NCBI GenBank assembly: GCA_037783545.1
Contig: JBBELK010000093.1
Coordinates: forward strand, 1,116,001 to 1,180,000
Reading direction: 5' to 3'
DNA length: 64,000 bases
Source of the DNA: Henricia sp. BOLD:AAB3569
Lineage: Eukaryota; Echinodermata; Asteroidea; Spinulosida; Echinasteridae
In this document: piece after piece, positions 48,301 through 60,300 of the stretch
Layout of the letters: each line of letters opens with the position of its first letter
Numbering within the stretch: the stretch's first letter is position 1
Translations under genes and position numbers: made by a program
Notes under the pieces: model-generated
What the model was told of the DNA's origin: nothing
Seen by the model: only the letters and a program-made list of their open reading frames with translations
Database searches by the model: none

Positions 48301-51300
48301 CCAGCTGGTACCAGTTGGACAGAGGACAGTTTGGATTCAAAAAGTGTGACATTTCTTCATTTCCACAAAAATTTATATAACGATGTTGCATGATGTGGTT
48401 GCTTACACTGTTTGGGGGTAATTTGGGGGTAATTTGGGGGTCTTCATCCAACAGCTTGAATTTCTATAGTATTGATTCATGGGGTTATCAAGGGCAAAAA
48501 AAAAAAAAAATATTGTTGTGGATGTAACACGGAAACTGTGTTCCTCAACTTCATGGAATGACCCACATACACACCTCTTTTTAAAATATTGCACATATTT
48601 CTTATAATTTGCATTTAAAAATGGGTTTCCTTTTTTTATGGACACCCTGTATATAAGGCGTAGGAAACTTTTCCAGGGCCAAAATCATTATATTCAGAGC
48701 AACAAAAGAAATGTGAATTTTCTTCAGAATAAAGTTTAAAGGACGTGTGAAATGAGGTTTTTTTTAGTAGAGGGTGTGTTTTACACATTTCGGTCAATTT
48801 CAGAAAATTTGATTGTTCCGTTTTGGTGTAATTGCAAGTTTTCTATGCTAATGAAATTTCCATATTCATGAGCAAATCCGTGATGTCATCTCAGGACAAC
48901 AGAGGAAATCTCCATTGACTTGTGTACAAAAGCTTTTGTAATTTTTAGTGATTTCTTGGTGTTTGTTTTAGTATGTCATTTGCAACAATCCCAACAAGTT
49001 TGTTTGGGTCAGAAATGGATCAGTGGGCTACTGTTACCGTTTGAAATATAATGTTCTTTCTGTTTTTCAACTGTGGGTTCCCTCCATGACTAGCAATAAA
49101 CAGCGCCCTCGTCTGTCAAGAACATTTTGAAGTAGAGAAAAGGTCACTTCTTTTTGAAATTAAAACAAATTTCAGTTTGCCCCTTTGTCTGCAACACTTC
49201 GATCTTCTGATTCGTGTATAAAAACAAATGGTTGATAATTTTTAATTCACTAAACCTTTAATAAAAATTTGAACAATTTAATTTGATATCAAAATATTTA
49301 CAAATAACATCTTCGCTACACATGACGGCACAATTCTCCCTCTCAGTTTGACTACATTAATTTGTTTAATAAAAAAGTGGAGAAATCTTGTGTTTCTTTT
49401 CTTGCGCAGTACATGTATATATACATGTAAAAGCTAAAGTTCCAAAACATACAAAATTTTTCCCCATAGTTTTAGGCATTCAAATATTACAATTTATTTT
49501 GATTCTAAAACATAAACATTTCCGCAAATTTCCAAACAGTGCATTTGACAGTAAATATTTTTTTTATGACAACTATTATAACCATAATGAGGACATACAA
49601 GGGTCAAAACATGGATGCATATTAACACACTGTGGGGTTGTTCTAAAACCCCCTCGACCCCCACGACCCCCTCGACCCACGACCCACGACCCCCTCGACC
49701 CCACGACCTCCTCGACTTGCCTTCACGTGCGATTTTTTTCACGTGCCCGAACCTGTGTTCACAGCCCGATTACGAATGCGGGCCATAGCCTAGCCATGCG
49801 CCAGCCCGGCCTAGTTCGAATGAGCCGCGTCGCCGTGTGCGAACGCGACGTCATAGTGTTGCTTCCAATACGTTCTTAAAAATGACTAAATTTCCTACCT
49901 TCTAAAACCCGTTCTTACACTAGTTAAGCTCATTATCTCCCCTATCGAAATATAGCGTTATTTTTTGTCGGGGCTTGATCGCGACACAAGCCGTGCAAAG
50001 AAAATTCAGGATTTGACCTCATTAACGCGTGCGCTGCGGACTGACTGATAAGCTGTACCGCTTTCGGGGCCATCCATAAACTACGTTCGAATGAGCCGCG
50101 CGTCGCCGTGTCAATGCTTCCAATACGTTTTTAATGTGTGTATCACCGAAGGGGCCATCCATAAAGTACGTAAGCACGGAATGCCGACTTTTTAGACTAC
50201 GCTCCCCCGTACGCAAATTTCGTGACGTCACCCACATACTTTAACGTTGGGTGTAGGCATTGGCTCCAACCCTCCCTCTCCCCCTCCGTGCGTACGTAGT
50301 TTATGGATGGCCCCGAAAGCGGTACAGCTTATCAGTCAGTCCGCAGCGCACGCGTTAATGAGGTCAAATCCTGAATTTTCTTTGCACGGCTTGTGTCGCG
50401 ATCAAGCCCCGACAAAAAATAACGCTATATTTCGATAGGGGAGATAATGAGCTTAACTAGTGTAAGATCGGGTTTTAGAAGGTAGGAAATTTAGTCATTT
50501 TTAAGAACGTATTGGAAGCAACACTATGACGTCGCGTTCGCACACGGCGACGCGGCTCATTCGAACTAGGCCGGGCTGCGCTGGCGCATGGCTAGGCTAG
50601 GGCCCGCATTCGTAATCGGGCTGTGAACACAGGTTCGGGCACGTGAAAAGTCGCACGTGAAGGGCAAGTCGAGGGGGTCGTGGGGGTCGAGGGGGTCGTG
50701 GGTCGTGGGTCGAGGGGGTCGTGGGGGTCGAGGGGGTTTTAGAACAACCCCACACTGTGTGCCATCTATTAACAGTGGGTATACCAAACTGTGTGGAACC
50801 AACAACTGAATAACTTCCCTTATTTGCAAGGTTTATTTTTGCAAGGTTTATTGCTGGCTTATTTCTGCATTAGTATGCACACATGGACATTGTCAGCATA
50901 GAGCAGATTTTTTTTTCTTGCTCTATGTTGGTGGTGGTCTACATGGAAATCAAAGTCCATACAGTGTATATACCTGTAGTACAAAGCTGCATGTATAATT
51001 AGGAGCTTGTCTGAGCCCTATTTCATGGAACTATTAATGGCAGAATTCTGTGCTTATGGGCACTGTAATTGCGAAGGTCTATTTCATGGAGTTCGTTTAC
51101 CGAAAATTCTGTGCTTAAATATGGTTGGACAGAGCATGTCGATGAACCAGAATCAACTGCCAGTCAATTTCAGTTTCCCAACAATTTGAAAAACCGAATA
51201 GTTTTATAATTGATTTCATGAAGTAGCAGGGCTCAAATTTCATGAAAAAATCTGCTAGACCACAGGTTTAGTAGCTTAAATCATTTACTGGACCGACGCT

Positions 51301-54300
51301 ATTTTTACAAGACCAAAGCCACAAGGAACGTGGATTTACTGTTCGTTATTTTAAAAATGCACTGGACCGCTGGTCTAGTACGGTAGAGAAAGCACTAGAC
51401 CGAGGTTTAAATTACTGGCCTCGGTCCACGGGTCCAGTGGGTATTTCGAGCCCCGAGTAGGGTTGGGTACCGTTTGGCTTGTAACACTCGGGTGAAAATT
51501 TGGGGTTGCAGGTTCGATACCCAGCTGTACTGGCACCTGTGCCCTTGAGCAAGGCACTTAAATAGATGTAAAACTGTTGGTTCAGTGTGTTGTGTAATGC
51601 ACTTAAAATATACATGAGCACTCTTTCCTGAAGAGTAATTAAGGTGTCTCTGACTGTGGGCTGCCATTGGCGATACCCACCTATGTATCTCGATGTAAAT
51701 AGTTAGAAGACACTTGGCTTCTACCTCCATGATAAAATTCTTAACTGGGACGCTCTTAACCGGGACGGCCTAAAATGTAACACAAGTGTCCGTCCCGGTT
51801 ACGAGCGTATATTTGAAATTTGTACACAGGGTTTTTAGAAAGGCATGTTGTCACACCACTTGTAGACCTTTTTGGGCCCAAGTTATCTCTTCAGAACAAC
51901 TGAAACTTATTTCCTTTATTTTAAGACCAGACAAAGGTATTTCGTCAGAAATATGGTATGTGCTGCCAAAATGCATCCTTTACTGCGGAAATACCAATGT
52001 GTGCTATCAGGGGCGGATCCAGGGGGTGGCGTGGGGTGCGCACGCCCCCCCTTTTCCAAAAAAATATTGTTAAAAAAAAAATCCACTTTTTGTGCACACT
52101 TTTTCTGCTTAAAGTGGTTAAATATTGCCCCAGATTGCACCACAGAGCATCTAGAATCATCTAGAAGCTGTTAGGGATTCACGCTACGCACTCGCTATTT
52201 CATTGTCATCAGCATTTCATGCTTAAAAATTTCACGCTCCCCCCCTTTCCAAAATTCTGGATCCACCCCTGGCTATATGAATGTAATAAATATAATGATA
52301 AAGTAGGAGTCTCTGGCTTCTCCAATCAGCATCAGCCTCCTGCCGCAGCCATTGTGTCAAGACAGTGTCTGTGATCATGGTGATGGATAATCAAATCTTA
52401 CGTGGCTTTGGAAGAGGTTTACATATATGTGAATTTAAATACCCATCGGCAGCTTCAGGATTTGATGCTGGGAGAGTCGGAAAAGAGAATGTCTCTGATT
52501 TAGATGCTACCTTGGGTGATCTGATTTGTTGCTTGATTTGCAAGTGGCCATAAGGTTGGGAGTACACAAGCGAAGGCCCTTTCTTGATGCTCGTGTATGA
52601 ATGTTCGCTGCGAGTGGCCATTTCTAAAGTATTTGTGTTGTTATCTATACTCGCCTGGAAATATGTTGATTGAACTGAAGAGCCAACAGTAACTCCAGCA
52701 TTAGTCAGGGCCGACATTCTGCTTAACTCAAGCTGCTTCCGTTTCTTTTGATGGCGATACAGTACAATGCCAGTTAGCACGATGATAATGATAAGAATGA
52801 GGATTCCAACTGAGACAGGTATTTCAATTGGAAATGATTTACAGAACATATCAGCCTCCAGGTCAGGAAAAGGAATCCTTCTGGCATCATCGGTTGTGCA
52901 GATGGTGGCGTAAAATCGGACGACGTTGATTCTTTTTCCCATTGCTTGCAAATACTCGGCGATTTCGGCCAGTTGGCAGTCACAAGCCCACGGGTTTCTG
53001 TACAGCGACAGCATTTCCAGGGCTTCTAAACTTTGGATAGTTTGAGTGGAAAGATTCCGTAGGTTGTTAGTGTTCAGAAAGAGACGATGCAACGTAGAAA
53101 AGAGTCCGTGGAATGCACGTGGGTGAACAAACTCCAGATCAAGCCTGCTGAGATCCAAGATATGTAGGTAGAGAAGACGTTGAAAGGCATTCTCTTCCAG
53201 ACGCCTGATAGGATTACCGGTGAGGTTTAAGGCAGTCAGGCTTTGCCGGAAAACATTATTTGAGATGGCTGTTGGAATTTCAGTGAGTTGATTGTGATTT
53301 AACCGCAGGGACTTTAGCTGCGCTAAGCCAGAAAATGCATTGTTCTGCATCACCGCAATTAAGTTGTGGGAGACGTCCAGTTTCTGAAGATCTTCAAGTC
53401 CATCAAATGTCTGGTTGGTCAGAAATGTAAGGCTATTAAAACTCACATCCAAGTCAGTCATTTTTTTCAAGTTCTCAAAGGAGCCAGCAGGGATGTTGGA
53501 AATTCTGTTGCGTTTCAAAACAAGTTCTGTGAGTGACGGGAAGAGGGCAAAATTGGAAGCTTGAAGCGTGGAAATGTCATTGTCTGAGAGATCTAAGATG
53601 GTAAGACGATCCAGAGGGGTCTCCGATTGCAGCTTAAAATGTCTGATGTTGTTAGAGCTGAGATTAAGGGTGTTAATCTCGGTGAAGTCAAGACTCGGCA
53701 GGAATTCAGTCGGATCTTGAATCATGCCACTGCAGTCGGCTGTTTTCATGTTGTTTACTACATCACACGTGCAGAATAGACACACGTCCCTGCCTCTCTC
53801 TGGTTTTGCTGCACGGGGTTCTACATTTGCAACCGTGCTATAGACCACCATTTCAGAAGTGGATATCTGGACAAATTCAGTAGTCATACAAGTGGCCACA
53901 GTAATCCACTGTACAAAAATAAGCAGTTTGAGCACAGCCAAGTTTTCCATGTCACACCTTGACAAATTCACATACTATGGAACTATGAAAACGACCAGGA
54001 TTTCCCTCTAATAAATAGCAAGCACCTGGTACTCTGCATATACTGAGGTAAATTTGTTTTGATTAGCTCACAAATACTTGTGCAAGTCACCGTGAGAGTA
54101 ATTGTTTCCTTATGAAAAAAAGGACAGGCAGAATTTCTAGAAAATCCCAGGATGCATTCAGGTTTCTTCCTGGTAGAGTATTTCCTCTCAAAAGGGAAAC
54201 GGTGGTTTTTGAAGTTCCTGAAAAGCATCTTGTAAAACAAAACCCCAAAAACAAAATTCTTGCCCACAAGAATTTTGTGGGCAAGGGGATCTGATTGTTA

Positions 54301-57300
54301 GGTGATCGGGCCAACAGCCCGATCACCTATTACTCTCGTACGATTTCTTTGTCTTTTTTTTTTTTTTTTTTTTTTTTCCCACTCAAACGTTTTCAGAGCT
54401 TTTCTTCAAAACGGTTCAAGCTATCAATTTGAAACTTGGTAGGAACATCAACCCCAATGTGAAGGTGTGCATACAAGTGTGACGTCACTGTGACGTCATC
54501 GGGTATCAAATTACAACCCAAAAATGACCAAAATATGCATGTTTTAAAATGCTTCCGTCTGGGAAACCACGTGACCCATGATCTTCGTATTTGACAGGCT
54601 TATATATCAGATCATGGCCTACAATTTTCTTCGTGTGGGCATTTTCATCTGACCCTTCCTTCTGGGATCAATCTGAGGTCAAAGTTCAACGAAAGTGAAA
54701 ATCTCAATTTTTGCACTTATTGAGCAACAATGCCCATCAAACCAAGCTGAATCTTTAAGAAACTAAGTACAGGCATAGGTCCTATAGCAGACTTTCACCA
54801 GCGTGTTTAATATTATGATGGCATCAAGCGTGACGTCATCGTGACGTCATCAAGTATCAAATTATCCACAGAGGGGTAAACCTCCCCCAGTGGCCAGACT
54901 TTTTTTGCCAGACTTTTTTCGGCTGGTCATAGATCACAGGAAGTTGGAACATGCCTTTAAATGGTTATAACAAATGTTGTCAAGTCATTCACCAATGCCA
55001 TTTCCCATTGAGTTTCATTTTGAGGGGAAGTCAATGAGATCAGAGAAGTTCTCTTCCGTTGATGGCCCAGTTAACCGTTTCAGTATGTTTCAACACCCTT
55101 TGTGTATATATACAAAGTGGAAAGAGGGCCGGCCTTTAACCACTTCGTGGCGGCTAGGCATTTTCCAATTTATTCCCCTGGAGAGGGAGACTGCACTTGC
55201 AGTTTTGGTTATGCAGTTATTTTTTGGCAAAATCATGGCACTGTCGGCAAAAATAAAAACGTTAATGAAACGAATATAACACCACTGATAAAACGCCACG
55301 GCAATGAGAGCGCTCACCCTCTCACCAAGCACCCCACCCCCGACTTTTTGAGACCTTGCTACGCCTATATACATGTACAGTATGTCTCTGGGGCTGGAGA
55401 CTTGATGAATAGTTTTTATTTCAAGTCGTAAATCAATCTTATTTCCCAAGTTTATTCACAAGTCATTTTCTCCCATGTCAAGTCACAAGTCAAAAACCAA
55501 AAACTGACTTGACCCCAAGCCAACAAGATCAAAGACCAGCTCTGCCCTAGTAGTGACCATGGGCTAATTCTGTATAACCACCCCCAAGACACTCACACTT
55601 AGAACTGCATATGCAGTTCCCCATCGTGAAGTGGTTAAGAATGAACAATTTGATGGTTAACCTTTGATGAGGACCAGTATTGGATCATTGAAATGTGCCG
55701 CTGATTGGCTGAACGACATACGGTGATGAATATTAAGCACAATGCAGCATTAGGTAAAAGGCTGTTGTTTAGGTCGGTCATGTCGATACATGCCATAGAC
55801 ACATGCACAAACGTTTGTTGTGGAGAAAAATATCACAATATTTTTTTCCCGTGTTTTACCACGGCTTTTTGTGAATTCAATAATCCCGGGACAACAGGCG
55901 AATACCAACCGTGCATTGCAATGCATTACGATTTATCCACAGCCTAGCCTGAATGCTTCTGGCCGTCTTCAAACGGCCATAGCGGTAAACCGCCCCCTGC
56001 GGCCGGACTTTTCTAAGCACGTTGCATGGGGGCAAGTTACGTGCCCGTTGCATTGCAACACACCCATGCCACCGCCATGTTTCTTTTAACGGCAATAGAG
56101 GAACGATATTTCTGGAACATGCAGAATGATCGTCACCTCTGGCCAGATGGATGAAGATTTCTGGATAAGGGAACGTGTTTTGGAAAAAGAATGAGTTCCT
56201 CTATATTTAGGTACCCTAATTTTGAAAATCTCTGTCCTGGGTGAGAGGAAAGTCTCGCTCCAAGTATCCTGGCGTCATGTGTTTTCGATCGGATAACGGG
56301 AAAATTCCTCAGAAACCAAAACGACAGCAAATATCTTTCAAAAATGTTATCCACGTTTAAACACTATCCTTGAATTTTATATTCCACAACAGACCAGACA
56401 GTTTCTGCTGTTTTTCTTTTCTCAGATTGCCTGACAGCGATAAGCTCTGCATGCGCCACGGTGATAGCAGTGTCACATGTTTTCGATCGTTCGTTTGATG
56501 GGCCATTTTTGTATTTCAAATTGAGCAACAAATGGCCAGTTTTCCAAAACACCCAAGTTCAGAAGCTGGCCTACTTTTCTGTCAGTAAATGAATATGAAC
56601 TCGTAACGGTTTTGTGCATGGTTGGAGCGGGCAAACTAAAGTGGCGCGCGCAGTGTACAAAGGTTCTGCGTTAGGATTCCTACCAAGCGCGTTCAAAAAA
56701 GATATAAGAATTTGTTGGATTTGGCACGCCATAAACTTTCAACTGGCAAGGCAATCACGCAATCGATCCTGCACGAATGAAAGACGAAACCTTGAGCGAT
56801 CTGAGGATGCTTTTGGTGGAATATTTCATAAAAGATCACGTCCGTATGATACACTTGATTAAAAGTCCGAAAGTGTGGTAGTGATCTTCAGCCGAAAATA
56901 CACATTTTGCAAAGTTTGATAGATAACTCATGCCAGGTAATTTGATTTGCAGCAAGTTAAAGGCATAGACAAGCGACCGATTCACCGTTTGCAAAACAGC
57001 CACAAATCGCGGTGGATCTCGTACAGTCCGGCGGTAAATCAGTGTAAAGTATGCTGATCGAAAACACATGACGATCGAAAAACATATGACGGCACGATAT
57101 GTAGCAATTTCGCTACAAAAAGTCCGGCCGCTGGGGGCAGTTTACCGCTCTGGCCGTTTTCAGACGGCCAGAGGCATTCAGGCTATCCACAGCCCTGCAG
57201 CATACTTTAATACGTGATATTGGCTATGGAACCCACGATGCGATGACATACGGTCACTTTTCTGACGAAAATGGCTTCCAATACCGGTCCTTATATTAAT

Positions 57301-60300
57301 GTTCATATGTGGAATATGAGGTCCAGCAACTAGTCTACATACAAAGCAGCTTTTCAAAATCTAAAATCTCATTTTGGGGCCACACAATACTTTTTGGAGG
57401 GAGGTACGTACACCGCCAACTCCACACCCCTTGGCGATGCCACTACAATTTTAGGAAACTTGTAACGAGTCCAAAGCAAGCAGGGTTGTAGACAAGTCCT
57501 CACAAGCCTTTACAAGTCAACCACAAGTCCCTGGGTCTTAATTCAAGTCACAAGCTATTCAAACGAACTCCAACAAAGGCATTCTTTTGTTCGTGTTCAT
57601 CCTTTGCTTCTTGTTACTGGACTTGTGACGGACTTGTCACAGACTTGTGATAGACTCGACTACAACCCTGAATCCAAGGCACATTAAGACAAGGCACAGC
57701 TCCTTACATGGAGTCAGAGAGTCACTGTTATGCACATTCTGATTGATAAGACTCGTGTTTCTGGCATTTCAGAAGCTGAGAACTACTCCGGCTCCCAGCA
57801 AAAAATTTTGCTTTTGATGGATTATAATTTAAAGATGGTATACATGATTGATAAACTGTTACAAATAGTTTTATCCCCCTGTGTGATTGAAGATATGCAT
57901 GATTAAAACCAACCTGAGCAAAAACCAGCTCCGTACTTCGTCTAACTTTTGAGAAAACAGTCAAAAAAGGGTTTACAGTCATTTCGCCCCAAAACCACTT
58001 CGCCCTAAACCATTTCGCCCTGAACCACGGCCTGTGCACGAAGGTTTTTGGGTGAAGTAGAATTTGGGTGATGTAGTGTTTGGACAAAGTTTTTTGGGGG
58101 CGAAATGGCGAAAACTAATTGTTTTACTCATTTCTCAAAGACTATAGCACTTTAGACAAAACCATTTCAGGGGAAGTTTTCTACGGTCATTATGTTTATA
58201 TTGTGTAAGTTAGGCGTAAATCTGTGAACATTTCTGATTTTCGAGATACCAATCATGTATACTACCTTAATAAAGACAGACCTTACCTCGAAAGTTCCTT
58301 AAGGTTGACCGGGTGGATCTCTTGAGTTGGCCCAAGGGTTTGTAAGATGGCATCGGGTTCACTCTTATCGGAGCATCAGGAAATCTTCGCAGATCACGCA
58401 ATCTGTATGCAGGAATCCCATTCAGTCCACAGTCAGTATCTTTTACATAACGCCCAAGTAGATTGTTGTCATTTGATTGGACGACAGCAGGTCACATGGT
58501 GTTCAATAACTGGTTAATGCTACGTCACCGCCATTCAATTTGTGTTTCATTTGCCATACATCTTTTTGTTTCAATTGCACTGTCCGCCCACTGCATTTTT
58601 CAATACATGCATGTGGGTCTTTCCACGCTAATGGGCCTATTTGAAAAATACAGTTCAAGTCAGAAGTATAAATACATGTACACCACTACCATCATCACCC
58701 AAATTGGTAAACAGGACTACCCGAACCATTGCAAGGTGTACAAGCTATGTTTTAAGTACTGCATGCACGTGAGGAATTCCACAAAATCAAGACTTTTAGA
58801 CTGTTACAAAAATGGTGTAAGCAGACCAGTTTTAACACTTGGCTGCATACAGTTGTATTTATACTTCTGACTTCAAGTGTAAGTCAATATTTCCTTTCAG
58901 ATGTCTTCAGTTTATCTCAAACTTAAAGAAATTCCCTTGTATTGTTCTCAGGAGATAACTTTTGCCCCAAAAGGTAATAAAATGCTGCCACAACATAAAT
59001 CTCTGAAAACCCCGTGCACAACTTTTCCCTTATACGTATGTAACGTGGACAGACAAAAATGTCACACTTTTGTCTGTCCACGTTACATGTACATGTACAT
59101 GCACACAGGTGTGAACTCACTGACAATCGCGGACGTCCTTTTGTTCCTCTTTTGTTTGGACATAGTCTATTTTTCCTTACTCTCGTTGGTTTTGTACAGG
59201 AGCGAATCACGGATGTTCGCTTGCCAATCGCGGACGATATTGTTCTCTTTGTTAGACCTCCCTAAAACGTCCACGATTGTTTGGGAGAACAAGCGCATGT
59301 GTACATGTACATGTACGTATAAGGGGAAATTTGTACACAAGCTTTTCAGATTAGGACAATGCCACTGGAGGAATGTGCTGTTATTCACAATCTTGCATGC
59401 TTGCAACGCCGAGAGGAAAATCAGGAGCACATTTTAGAAAGGGAATTTAGACTGTTCAACCCTCAGTCCTGAAACTTGGTGGACAAGTTGTGCACAGACT
59501 CAAGTTAAAGGTAAAGTAAATCATTTGCAGTGACCCCAATTTTTTTTCCCACGAGTTGACAAGAAAACCCTTACTAAAAGTGTTCATAACAATGGAACCA
59601 AACACCACATGACTTTATTTCAGTCATGTGGTGAAGGTGGTTTTGCAAAAGACTTGTTAAGCCTGTATCCCACTGGGCTGCGATAGTTTGAGACTGTTTG
59701 CAGACTTGAAATTGGCGACTGTTTCAAGACAAAGTACGCAAACAGAGTTGCAGTCCCACTGAATCAAATACAACAGATTTGTCTTGGCATGTACTCTCGT
59801 GTCTGATGTTGTCAAGATGGCAGTACTGACTGTGCATGCACAAAATGGGCGGGAATTATGCAAAAAGTCTTCAAAATGTCTTATAAATGTCTGATGACAT
59901 TCTGAAGACATTTTTTAGACATTCTGAAGACATTCTGCTGACTATTTCGCGATTGTTTGATGAATTTTTACCCCCTTATTCTCAAGACAATTCCCGCGAC
60001 ATCATGACGACCTCCACAAACAGACAAAAATTCTGCAGACATTCTGCAGAATGACAGTCTCAAATGTCGCCAAACAGTCGCAACCCCAGTGGGATACAGG
60101 CTTTACCATTCAACTCAAAACAAAAACCATGCATGGATTTTTCAAAGTTTTCAGAAGTATTAGATTACTGCACCTATGTGGCTGACATTTCTACAGGGCA
60201 GTTTTATCAACATGGGCTTCTAATCACGAGTGGAAATAACGCCCCTTTTAACAGTTCACCAATCATGTGTTCTACCTTTACTTGTTTGATTTACCTTTCA

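Noticed and set aside
53951..53971. Longer start for LRR receptor B
   Set aside because: The upstream start is GTG; ATG 53950 gives the signal peptide.
58403..58420. Artemis acceptor further upstream (GTAAAAG before ATACTGAC)
   Set aside because: Phase does not fit the preceding exon's end (a stop results), and there is no pyrimidine tract.
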